A program made the translations under genes and the position numbers. Positions 26,497 to 34,203 of a stretch of 37,933 bases of DNA are shown here, piece after piece (the stretch's first letter is position 1; the number at the start of each line of letters is the position of its first letter). The notes under the pieces were generated by a model that had not been told where the DNA came from, searched no databases, and saw nothing but the letters and a program-made list of their open reading frames with translations. Source of the stretch: CAYJAZ01 sp964370095 (GTDB lineage Bacteria > Desulfobacterota > Desulfovibrionia > Desulfovibrionales > Desulfovibrionaceae); NCBI GenBank assembly GCA_964370095.1, contig CAYJHJ010000013.1:1-37933 (forward strand). The letters are read 5' to 3'.

Positions 26497-26536
26497 GCCT
26501 TTATATTTCTTACTAAAGATTTAAGGAGAATCTATT

Positions 26537-26812
26537 ATGACTAAAGCTGAATTAATTGAAGCAATTCAAAAAAAAGCAGAACTTCCAAGTAAAGCAAAAA
26601 CTGAAGAAGTTTTAAATGCAACAATCGAAGCTATCACATCATGCCTTGCAAAGGGTGATTCAATCACTTTAACAGGTTTTGGTAGCTTTAAAGTTTCTCA
26701 ACGTGCTGCTCGCAAAGGTTGCAACCCACGCACTAAAGAAGCTATCCAAATCCCTGCAACTAAAGTTGTTAAATTTACACCAGGAAAAGCATTAAAAGAA
26801 ACTGTTAAATAG
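26537..26812 (+). CDS. hup: HU-family DNA-binding protein
   Basis: This nucleoid-associated histone-like protein has 91 residues, the normal size. It begins MTKAELIEAIQKKA (helix 1), then has GDSITLTGFGSFKVSQRAARKG, NPRTKEAIQIPATKVVKFTPGKALKE, with the beta-arm containing the conserved Asn-Pro that intercalates into DNA. A single cysteine (KGCNP) replaces the usual residue before Asn-Pro. AAGGAG precedes the ATG, a strong promoter lies upstream, and a strong terminator follows, so it is a single-gene, highly expressed unit. The sequence fits HU rather than IHF. Confidence 0.96.
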   Translation: MTKAELIEAIQKKAELPSKAKTEEVLNATIEAITSCLAKGDSITLTGFGSFKVSQRAARKGCNPRTKEAIQIPATKVVKFTPGKALKETVK

Positions 26813-26830
26813 ATTTTAATAATTTATTAT

Positions 26831-26864
26831 AAAAAAAAGAGAGCATAAAGCTCTCTTTTTTTTT
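26831..26864. terminator. Intrinsic terminator after hup, likely bidirectional
   Basis: AAGAGAGC pairs with GCTCTCTT (stem extended by the A and T runs, 26831-26844 with 26850-26864) around ATAAA, ending in nine T. The flanking A-run makes it usable from the minus strand by the convergent gene ending at 26911. Confidence 0.9.
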
Positions 26865-26910
26865 ATATATAGAATAAAAACTTACAATTATTCTTTTGTA
26901 AAAACTAAAA

Positions 26911-27486
26911 CTATATAGCTTCAATAAGACAAAGTGTATCTGCGTTAATGCACATATATTCACCTAAAAGCTTTTCTGAGTTGTGCGGCAATGCTTCAAA
27001 AAGCGTGCTTTTTTTGTATAACTTCTTGATTGAATTTAATTCTGGGCTGCAATCAAACAAGATTATTTCATCTTCAACTACTTCCCAAGGAGTTGTCCAA
27101 TGCGCAAAAATTGGCTCTTTTAAAGTTGTTATTCTTTTTTCAAACTGAAATACAGCTGTTTTCTTATTATCGGGATTAATATTTTCAGATAAAACATCCC
27201 AAAAGGTAGTTGGTGTAACTTTTTCGTTTTTCTGAAAGGGTTTACTTATTTTAATGGGATATTTCTTTGAAGAAATTTCTAAAAAAAAGTCAACCATAGC
27301 CACATAATTTGTTTTTAGATTTAGAATTCTCGTAAATACAATAGGGTCTTTTGATATGGACAAAAGTAAGGTTGAAAATAAATTTCTTCCATCAAGTGGT
27401 TTGATTCCATGCGTTATTTGTAATGCATTCATAACTGCATAAGCAGCACAAAAGGTGTCAATCGTTCCTTGCGTGAATGGTCGCAC
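26911..27486 (-). CDS. Putative papain-like (C39-like) cysteine peptidase-fold protein
   Basis: This 191-residue protein is not one I can name. Its N-terminus QGTIDTFCAAYAVMNAL (Cys13 with the start used here) has the pattern of a papain-fold nucleophile: glutamine, then Cys at the head of a helix. A later PIFAHWTTPWEVV with His, followed by EIILFDCS with Asp, gives the expected Cys-His-Asp order for a C39-like or related domain. No signal peptide, membrane segment or ABC-transporter partner. I start at GTG 27486, which has GGAGGG 4 nt upstream; the longer frame from TTG 27498 would place that site inside the coding region. It could be a peptidase, a deamidase/transglutaminase relative or an inactive member. 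Confidence 0.65.
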   Translation of the reverse strand: MRPFTQGTIDTFCAAYAVMNALQITHGIKPLDGRNLFSTLLLSISKDPIVFTRILNLKTNYVAMVDFFLEISSKKYPIKISKPFQKNEKVTPTTFWDVLSENINPDNKKTAVFQFEKRITTLKEPIFAHWTTPWEVVEDEIILFDCSPELNSIKKLYKKSTLFEALPHNSEKLLGEYMCINADTLCLIEAI

Positions 27487-27524
27487 GAGGCCCTCCAAAA
27501 AATAAAATAATATTTGAGTAAAAA

Positions 27525-27556
27525 ATAGACTAGACTTTTTTGGTCTTTTAGTCTAT
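27525..27556. promoter_or_regulatory. Nested dyad in the metK / C39-like divergent region
   Basis: ATAGACT-AGAC (27525-27535) pairs with GTCT-TTT-AGTCTAT (27543-27556), an 11-bp stem with a TTT bulge. It sits in the middle of the 157-bp divergent region and could be an operator or a transcript hairpin. Confidence 0.45.
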
Positions 27557-27588
27557 ATATATTTTACATTAAATATATCACTAAAACT

Positions 27589-27625
27589 TGATATAGTTAT
27601 AAAGCTTTTATACCTTACTATATCA
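27589..27625 (+). promoter_or_regulatory. Extended hairpin immediately before the metK ribosome binding site
   Basis: TGATATAGT (27589-27597) pairs with ACTATATCA (27617-27625). Inside it TATAAA pairs with TTTATA around GCT. The first arm can alternatively pair with TATATCA at 27574-27580, so two exclusive structures are possible. It ends 9 nt before AAAAGGA. It does not match a SAM riboswitch that I know. Confidence 0.5.
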
Positions 27626-27643
27626 TATACAAAAGGAATAATT

Positions 27644-28819
27644 ATGATACCAAGCAAAGGAAATTATTTTTTTACTTCTGAATCAGTAACAGAAGGCCAC
27701 CCTGACAAGGTTGCAGACCAAATTTCAGATGCAATTCTTGATACTCTTTTAGCCCAAGACCCTGATTCACGTGTTGCCTGTGAAACTTTGGTAACAACAG
27801 GCATGGCAGTTATTGCCGGCGAAATTACTACGCAAGGCTATGCTGATTTTCCACAAGTTGTAAGGGAAACTATTAAAAATATTGGTTATAACAGTTCTGA
27901 TATGGGTTTTGATTGGCAAACTTGTGCGGTTTTATCATCTATTGATAAGCAATCACCCGATATTGCTCAAGGTGTTGACAGAAAAAGCCCTGAAGAGCAA
28001 GGCGCAGGCGACCAAGGCATGATGTTTGGCTTTGCTTCAAATGAAACAGATACTTTAATGCCCGCTCCTATCTATTGGGCACACCAACTTTCTTTGCAAC
28101 TTTCACGAGTGCGTAAAGACGGTGTTTTAGATTATCTTCGCCCTGACGGCAAAACTCAAGTTTCTTTTGAATACCAAGACGGAAAGCCTATACGCATAAA
28201 TAATGTAGTTGTTTCTTCACAGCATTCACCAAATGTTTCCCAAGATGATCTTATTGAAGGAATTAAAGCAGAAGTTATAGCCCCGGTTTTAGAGCCAACA
28301 GGCTTTTTTGATCCAAAAGATTGTGAAATATTCATTAATACTACAGGCCGTTTTGTTATAGGCGGCCCAATGGGTGATTGCGGATTAACAGGAAGAAAAA
28401 TCATCAATGATACCTATGGCGGAATGGGCAATCACGGTGGAGGTGCTTTTTCAGGGAAGGATCCTTCAAAAGTTGACCGTTCAGCTGCTTATATGGCACG
28501 CTATGTTGCTAAAAACGTTGTGGCAGCAGGCCTTGCACCACGTTGCGAAGTGCAAATCGCCTATTGTATCGGTGTTGCTAATCCTGTTTCTGTTCTTGTT
28601 TCATCATTAGGAACAGGCGAAATTCCTGATTCAATCCTTACAAAAGCTGTTCGTGATGTCTTTGACCTACGCCCATACTTCATTACGCAAAAATTAGATC
28701 TTAAACGCCCAATCTATTCAAAAACTTCTTGTTATGGGCATTTTGGACGTGAACTTTCTGAATTTACTTGGGAAAAAACTGATATGATTGCTGATTTAAA
28801 ATCTGCAGTTAAAATCTAA
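27644..28819 (+). CDS. metK: S-adenosylmethionine synthetase (methionine adenosyltransferase)
   Basis: This makes SAM from methionine and ATP. At 391 residues it is full length, with FTSESVTEGHPDKVADQISDA at the start, the signature GAGDQGMMFGFA near residue 125, and the glycine-rich loop GGGAFSGKDPSKVDRSAAYMAR near residue 265, all with the usual lysine and aspartate residues. It has AAAAGGA 8 nt before the ATG. An elaborate set of inverted repeats in the upstream region suggests local regulation. It stands apart from other methionine-cycle genes. Confidence 0.98.
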   Translation: MIPSKGNYFFTSESVTEGHPDKVADQISDAILDTLLAQDPDSRVACETLVTTGMAVIAGEITTQGYADFPQVVRETIKNIGYNSSDMGFDWQTCAVLSSIDKQSPDIAQGVDRKSPEEQGAGDQGMMFGFASNETDTLMPAPIYWAHQLSLQLSRVRKDGVLDYLRPDGKTQVSFEYQDGKPIRINNVVVSSQHSPNVSQDDLIEGIKAEVIAPVLEPTGFFDPKDCEIFINTTGRFVIGGPMGDCGLTGRKIINDTYGGMGNHGGGAFSGKDPSKVDRSAAYMARYVAKNVVAAGLAPRCEVQIAYCIGVANPVSVLVSSLGTGEIPDSILTKAVRDVFDLRPYFITQKLDLKRPIYSKTSCYGHFGRELSEFTWEKTDMIADLKSAVKI

Positions 28820-28951
28820 TAAAATAGCCAAAAATATTAGCTTGCTAAAAAAAACAAGCACCTAATATAAAACTTTACATAGCTTATTAAATTTGCTATA
28901 AATAAATAATAAAACATAATAGGACATTTCTTGTTCTAATAAGGAGTTATT

Positions 28952-29506
28952 ATGCCAATACATGAACAAAATGACATGGCAAAAGAAAAGGCTATTATAT
29001 CAAACCTTTGCCACGAAGTTCTTTTAGCTTTGCACAAGAACTTTCCTTGGACTGTTATTGAAATTGCTATTTCATTCAACGAAAGAATTGGAGCAGAAAC
29101 TGATTTTGTTAAAAAAGTTCTTGACGGTGTTCTTGATAAAGAATCTCAAGCAAAACTTGATGAATATCTTCCTGAATGCACTGAAACAGGTGCCCTACCA
29201 AGCGACTTGGCTATGCAACTTATGAACTCATATTCAAGTGATGATATTGCTAAAATTCTTGCTCAGCCAGTGTTTGCATTAGCACAAGAACAAAAAGATG
29301 AATGTTTACCTTGGGATTTAGCTGAACAACCAGTAAACTATGATACTTTGGGTGATGAAAAAACAATGGCAATCAGAAATATTAAAATGAAATGCCGCGA
29401 ACTTGCTATGCTTAGAGGCATGATTGCAAGAGGTGGCGACGATTGCGGAACAGAATGCATTGCTATCGATACTATTTTTGAAGTGCTAAACTTTAGTATT
29501 ATCTAA
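28952..29506 (+). CDS. Acidic hypothetical protein, no recognised domain
   Basis: I do not recognise this 184-residue protein. It is acidic, mostly helical, soluble, without signal peptide or membrane segment. Five cysteines are scattered (NLCHEV, PECTET, DECLPW, MKCREL and the pair in DDCGTEC near the end), the last giving a C-X3-C. An AAGGAG ribosome binding site 7 nt before the ATG, and a terminator directly after the stop, show a genuine expressed gene. The 132 bp between metK and this gene holds a hairpin at 28834-28868 (GCTTG with CAAGC) but no T-run, so read-through from metK is possible. Function unknown. Confidence 0.75.
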   Translation: MPIHEQNDMAKEKAIISNLCHEVLLALHKNFPWTVIEIAISFNERIGAETDFVKKVLDGVLDKESQAKLDEYLPECTETGALPSDLAMQLMNSYSSDDIAKILAQPVFALAQEQKDECLPWDLAEQPVNYDTLGDEKTMAIRNIKMKCRELAMLRGMIARGGDDCGTECIAIDTIFEVLNFSII

Positions 29507-29520
29507 TAAAGTATATTTAC

Positions 29521-29572
29521 AAATTAAAACATAAGCCCTTATTTCTTCAAATAAGGGCTTATGTTTTAATTT
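29521..29572. terminator. Very long perfect terminator hairpin between convergent genes
   Basis: A 24-bp perfect stem (29521-29544 with 29549-29572) around a CTTC tetraloop has a GC-rich centre (AAGCCCTTATTT) and A/T-rich ends that provide T-runs in both directions. It ends the 184-residue protein gene on the plus strand and lon on the minus strand. Confidence 0.92.
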
Positions 29573-29590
29573 TTATTTACTTTAGAAGTA

Positions 29591-32365
29591 TTAAACTTTT
29601 TTGCTTTTGCGCTTTTTCTCAAGCACAAAGTCAAGAACTTGGTCAATATTCTCCATCGGAAGAACTTCAATTTTTGTCAACAAATCTTCCGGAATATCTT
29701 CTAAATCTTTTTTGTTTTGTATAGGGATAATGGCATATTTCAATTTTCTTGCCACACCTGCAAGAATTTTTTCTTTAATGCCGCCAACAGGCAAAACTCT
29801 TCCTCGTAAGGAAATTTCGCCTGTCATACAAGTGTCTGCTCTTGCAGGTCTTTCCGTTAAGGCAGAAACAAGTGCAGTCATCATTGTTACACCGGCCGAA
29901 GGGCCATCTTTGGGGGTTGCTCCGTCAGGAACATGTATATGAATGTCAAGCTTTTCTTTAAAATCTGGGTCAATTCCTAATTTTTCTGCATGTGATCGGG
30001 CATAGCTCATTGCAGCTGTTGCACTTTCTTTCATCACTTCGCCTAACTTCCCTGTAAGAGTAAGGCTGCCTTTGCCTTTCATTGTCATGGCTTCAACATA
30101 CAAAACTTCACCACCTACACGCGTCCATGCTAGTCCTTGAGCAATACCCGGGGGAAGAGATTTATCTTTCACATCATCAAGATAACGGGGTGCACCAAGA
30201 AGCTCACGCACAATTTCTGGTGTGATGGTGAATTTTGAAGTATCACCCTCTGCTCTTTTGCGTGCTAATTTACGACAAACAGCACCTATTTCACGTTCAA
30301 GATTACGAAGGCCTGCTTCACGTGTATAGTCATGAATAATATTACTTAGAGCAGGTGCTCTGAACACGATATCTTTTTTATCAAAACCATTTACGTCTAT
30401 TTGCCTTGGAACTAAATGCTTTTTGGAAATTTCAAGCTTTTCTTGTTCAGTATAACCTGAAAGCATAATAATTTCAAGCCTATCACGAAGGGCTGATGGA
30501 ATAGAATCGAGTTGATTTGCTGTACAGATAAAAAGCACACGTGATAAATCATAGGGAACATTCAAGTAATGGTCTGAAAAATGTGCATTTTGCTCAGGAT
30601 CAAGTGCTTCAAGCAATGCTGAAGCTGGGTCGCCCCTAAAATCATTGGCAAGCTTATCAATTTCATCAAGCAAAATTACAGGATTACGAGTTCCTGCTTG
30701 CTTCATAGCTTGAATAATACGCCCCGGCATAGCACCTATATATGTACGCCTATGCCCACGAATTTCAGCCTCATCACGCATACCGCCGAGTGAAATTCTT
30801 TGAAACTTCCTGCCCATTGATCTTGCAATAGATTTTCCTAATGAGGTTTTGCCAACTCCCGGAGGGCCTGCAAAACATAGGATTGAAGCTTTTGTATCTG
30901 GCTTTAATTTTCTTACAGCCAAAAACTCCAAAATTCTATCTTTGATTTTTTCCAATCCATAGTGATCTTCATCAAGAATTTTTTTAGCTCTTATGATATC
31001 TAGATTATCTTTTGAAAGTTTTTTCCAAGGCAATTCTACAAACCAATCAAGATAAGAGCGGATAACACCTGCTTCTGCTGAGTCAGAGTGCATTGAAAGC
31101 AATCTTTTATATTGCTTATCGACTTCTTTTTTCACTTCTTGCGGAAGGCCTGCTTTTGCCAAAGCATCTTTTAGATTTTGAAGATCCTCCTCACTGTCAG
31201 CCCCATCGCCAAGTTCTGTTCTTATGGCTTTCATCTGCTCTCTCAAATAGTAATCTTTTTGAGCTTTATCCATGCCTTCACGAGCCAAGCCTTGAATTTT
31301 TGCCTGCATATTGGCAACTTCAACTTCTTTTTGCAATAAGTTGCTAACTTTTTTAAGCCTTTCAAGCGGATTTAGACATTCAAGCAGAGGTTGTGCTTCG
31401 TTTATTGACAAGCGCATATTTGTTGCAATAATATCAGCCAATTTCCCGGGCTCATCAACTTCCATAAGGGCCGGCATAATATCTTGAGTGGGAATTCCGC
31501 GTAATTGCAGAATTTTTTCACTTTGCTCACGCACAACACGGATTAAAGCTTCACTATTGATATCATTGCCTACAGCTTTTTCTTCATCTAAAAGATCAAT
31601 TTTTGCTGTAAGATAATCATTTTTCCCGTGCGAAAATTCTAAAGCCCTTGCCCTTGAAAGACCTTGAACAAGTAATTTCACTTGCCCTTCAGCTGTTTTT
31701 ACCATGCGTAAAACCATGACTACAGAACCGATTTCATGCAAGTCTTCCCCTTCAGGATTATAAATATCAGGGTTTTTTTGAGCTGATAAAAATAAATAAC
31801 GATGACTTGACAAAGAGTTATCTATAGCTTCAAGAGCATATTCCCTTGTTTCGTATAATGGTATAACCATTGAATTAAACACAACAAAATCTTTCAAAGG
31901 AATCACAGGAAGGTGATTTGGAATCTGTGGCAAGCGCACAGAACCTTCCCCAAATTCACTTTGTGAATCTAAAAGAGGTTTTGATGAAGAATTATGTTCT
32001 GCATTAACAAAAAGCGTTCTTTTAGAGGAGCGTTTTTTCTTAGTTTTCTCATTTGAGTTTTTTGCGTTTTTTCTTATTTCTTTAAGAAAATCAAGAATAC
32101 CTTCCTCTGAAAGTAAAGAATCTAGTTCAAACAGATTTGTCTTATTGTCTTCAGAATTTGCTTTTTTATCTTTTTTTTCTGAAGTTTTTCCATTTTCTTC
32201 TTCTGAACTGTCTTTTAGATTTTCTGCTGAATCTGAATTATTTTCATTTAATTTTAATTTTTCATCTTCAATGCTTTCTTTCTCTTCAAGGTTTTGATTT
32301 TCATCAACAACTTTGTTAAGTTCTTCTATGTTTTTTGCGTTTTTCTTTATTGTTTTTTTATCCAT
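29591..32365 (-). CDS. lon: ATP-dependent protease Lon with a long charged N-terminal extension
   Basis: This is the cytoplasmic AAA+ serine protease for misfolded and regulatory proteins. It has 924 residues against about 780-820 in most Lon proteins; the excess is an N-terminal tail of about 150 residues, rich in Lys, Glu, Asn and Ser, before the Lon substrate-binding domain begins at LPVIPLKDFVVF (about 152). The AAA+ module has Walker A GPPGVGKTSLGKSIA and Walker B VILLDEIDKLA. The protease domain has the Ser823-Lys866 dyad (DGPSAGV and GGIKEKILAG). AGGAAG lies directly before the ATG. It is the last gene of the run folK to lon. The tail may not be conserved, but no internal start with a good site is evident. 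Confidence 0.97.
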   Translation of the reverse strand: MDKKTIKKNAKNIEELNKVVDENQNLEEKESIEDEKLKLNENNSDSAENLKDSSEEENGKTSEKKDKKANSEDNKTNLFELDSLLSEEGILDFLKEIRKNAKNSNEKTKKKRSSKRTLFVNAEHNSSSKPLLDSQSEFGEGSVRLPQIPNHLPVIPLKDFVVFNSMVIPLYETREYALEAIDNSLSSHRYLFLSAQKNPDIYNPEGEDLHEIGSVVMVLRMVKTAEGQVKLLVQGLSRARALEFSHGKNDYLTAKIDLLDEEKAVGNDINSEALIRVVREQSEKILQLRGIPTQDIMPALMEVDEPGKLADIIATNMRLSINEAQPLLECLNPLERLKKVSNLLQKEVEVANMQAKIQGLAREGMDKAQKDYYLREQMKAIRTELGDGADSEEDLQNLKDALAKAGLPQEVKKEVDKQYKRLLSMHSDSAEAGVIRSYLDWFVELPWKKLSKDNLDIIRAKKILDEDHYGLEKIKDRILEFLAVRKLKPDTKASILCFAGPPGVGKTSLGKSIARSMGRKFQRISLGGMRDEAEIRGHRRTYIGAMPGRIIQAMKQAGTRNPVILLDEIDKLANDFRGDPASALLEALDPEQNAHFSDHYLNVPYDLSRVLFICTANQLDSIPSALRDRLEIIMLSGYTEQEKLEISKKHLVPRQIDVNGFDKKDIVFRAPALSNIIHDYTREAGLRNLEREIGAVCRKLARKRAEGDTSKFTITPEIVRELLGAPRYLDDVKDKSLPPGIAQGLAWTRVGGEVLYVEAMTMKGKGSLTLTGKLGEVMKESATAAMSYARSHAEKLGIDPDFKEKLDIHIHVPDGATPKDGPSAGVTMMTALVSALTERPARADTCMTGEISLRGRVLPVGGIKEKILAGVARKLKYAIIPIQNKKDLEDIPEDLLTKIEVLPMENIDQVLDFVLEKKRKSKKV

Positions 32366-32420
32366 TTCTTCCTCAGGTAATTTGCTAACTTTCTGCTAGC
32401 ACTATAATATAAATTACATA

Positions 32421-33167
32421 TCATACAATGATAAATTTTTCTGCTAAAAGGCAAGAACATCCTTTTTCTGTAATCACAAAATGCTCAAAAAATCTAATAT
32501 CTAATCCCTCGCACACGTTCACAATACTTTTTGTCAACTCTCTATCTGCAGCAGAAGGTTCAATAGCCCCGCCCGGATGATTATGACAAAGCATAATTGC
32601 ACTTGCTTTTCTTTTTATGGCAAGCTCAACAATGCCCCTGCATTGCACATAAACTTCATCAATTCCGCCTTTGAAAAGACATTCAAAGCTTATCAGCCTA
32701 TTTTGAGAATCAAGGCAAGCAAGCCAAACTTCTTCTTCTGATAATGATGCCAGCCTTGGATAGGCTATACACAAGAAATCTTCTAATGTGGTAAAAGTTG
32801 GCTTTTCATTAATTTTACCTATTGCAAAGCGTGATATTGTTTCACGCAGTAAAGTAAAATATAAAGAAACACCTTTTCCTACATTAATCACACTTTCAAG
32901 CTCGCCCTCTTTTGCCAAAAGGCAACCACGTATGCTGCCAAACCTATCAAGAAGCTCTTTTGCAAGATCTTTAGTATCTTTTCTTGGAATAGCATAGGTA
33001 AGCAAAAGCTCTAGAATTTCATAATCAGGTAAGTTTGTATTATTAAATAATTTCTCTTTAAGCCTTTGTCTATGGCCTAAGCTGTGATTTTTCTTATTTT
33101 CTGCAATTTTTTTTATTTTTTTTGCAGAATCAACACTTTTCCCTTTATCTTTTTCTTGTGCTATCAT
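32421..33167 (-). CDS. radC: RadC-family (JAB1/MPN) protein
   Basis: This is a 248-residue protein of the RadC family, whose molecular role is not settled despite the DNA-repair name. A lysine-rich N-terminus precedes a helix-hairpin-helix-like region (LPDYEILELLLTYAIPRKDTKDLAKELLDRFG...LESVINVGKG) and then the JAMM metalloprotease-like domain: HNHPGGAIEPSAADRE with His195, His197 and Asp208 in the metal-binding positions. It lies 47 bp after holA and 55 bp before lon on the same strand. Confidence 0.93.
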   Translation of the reverse strand: MIAQEKDKGKSVDSAKKIKKIAENKKNHSLGHRQRLKEKLFNNTNLPDYEILELLLTYAIPRKDTKDLAKELLDRFGSIRGCLLAKEGELESVINVGKGVSLYFTLLRETISRFAIGKINEKPTFTTLEDFLCIAYPRLASLSEEEVWLACLDSQNRLISFECLFKGGIDEVYVQCRGIVELAIKRKASAIMLCHNHPGGAIEPSAADRELTKSIVNVCEGLDIRFFEHFVITEKGCSCLLAEKFIIV

Positions 33168-33214
33168 TGTATTTCTCTATATCAAGATTTCATATTTCAA
33201 GAAATAAATCCAAA

Positions 33215-34192
33215 TTAAACTTTATATAGGGCTGATAAATCTTGAACCAACTCTTCCATTGCTTGAAAAATATCTTTCTTGCCTGACTTTACGGAAAATT
33301 CTGCTTCACGCAAAAGCAAGAATAAATAGGCAACCCTTTTTTTCCCCAACCTTTGGGCTATATTTGTTCTTAGCTGAAGAGGATAAACTTTAAGTTCTAA
33401 AGGAGTTTCATTTGATAAAATTTGCCACATCTGCCGTGCTTGCTTTGTTAGTGCTGAAATAAAGGCAAAATAGTTTACTTTTGCTCTATTTTTATCATGC
33501 AATACATCACGCCAAATGTCAAAGCTTTTTTGTGTTTCAAGTTTTTCGATATATGAAAAAGCATTAAGGTCATCTAAATTTAATGCTATATAGGACAAAT
33601 CTTCTTTTGTGATATGCATATTATCAACACCCAAGGCAAGTTGATCAAGTGCATTTTCTGCGGAGGAAGAGTTGTGAGGAAGAATGGTAACCAATATATC
33701 AACAATTTCTTTTTCGCACGTGAGTGAGCGTTTTTTTATGCCACTTTGTATATAAGAACGGAAAGTTTCTATGCTATGTGGTTTTAGCTTTTCAAGCCAG
33801 CCTTTTTTTTCAGCATAAGCATAGCATAGTTGATTAGTTATATAAAGAGGCAACTTAAGTGAAAGCTTACCAAAATAATTTTCCCATTCTGTTTCAATGC
33901 AAAGAACAACAAAGGCATCTTCTCTTAAGTTAGCCAAGGCATCAGAAATTTTTTTCCAGCTTTCAGCATTCATTTCATCTGCTTTTCTTAAAACAATAAA
34001 ATCGCACTGAGGTTCAAGGCTGAGTGCAGAGGAAGAAAAAGCCTCCCAAAAATCACTTCCAAGTCCTTCGTCTGCCCAAAAAATACGCTCTTTTTGCTTT
34101 ATATTCTTGCCTTCATAAAAACTTTGAGCCAATTCCTGCATTCTTTTTTTAAGTAAAGTAGAGTCAGGTGTGCACAAAATTGAATAGCGCAT
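33215..34192 (-). CDS. holA: DNA polymerase III delta subunit (clamp loader)
   Basis: This is the clamp-loader subunit that opens the beta clamp. The family is weakly conserved. The 325-residue length, position in the order and the segments FWADEGLGSDFWEAFSSSALSLEPQCDFIVLRKADEM (N-terminal AAA-like domain), ILPHNSSSAENALDQLALG, and the collar-domain pattern FDIWRDVLHDKNRAKVNYFAFISALTKQARQMWQI match HolA. There is no Walker motif, as expected for delta. It begins 11 bp after the radical SAM gene; the ribosome binding site is a modest AATAGG. Confidence 0.82.
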   Translation of the reverse strand: MRYSILCTPDSTLLKKRMQELAQSFYEGKNIKQKERIFWADEGLGSDFWEAFSSSALSLEPQCDFIVLRKADEMNAESWKKISDALANLREDAFVVLCIETEWENYFGKLSLKLPLYITNQLCYAYAEKKGWLEKLKPHSIETFRSYIQSGIKKRSLTCEKEIVDILVTILPHNSSSAENALDQLALGVDNMHITKEDLSYIALNLDDLNAFSYIEKLETQKSFDIWRDVLHDKNRAKVNYFAFISALTKQARQMWQILSNETPLELKVYPLQLRTNIAQRLGKKRVAYLFLLLREAEFSVKSGKKDIFQAMEELVQDLSALYKV

Positions 34193-34203
34193 TTTATAGC
34201 CTA

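Noticed and set aside
27499..27643. SAM-I or SAM-II riboswitch before metK
   Set aside because: The available leader is short and lacks the conserved core blocks of these classes. Only simple inverted repeats are visible.
28834..28868. Terminator after metK
   Set aside because: GCTTG and CAAGC pair and an outer ATATTA/TAATAT may extend the stem, but an ACC bulge and no following T-run make termination unlikely.
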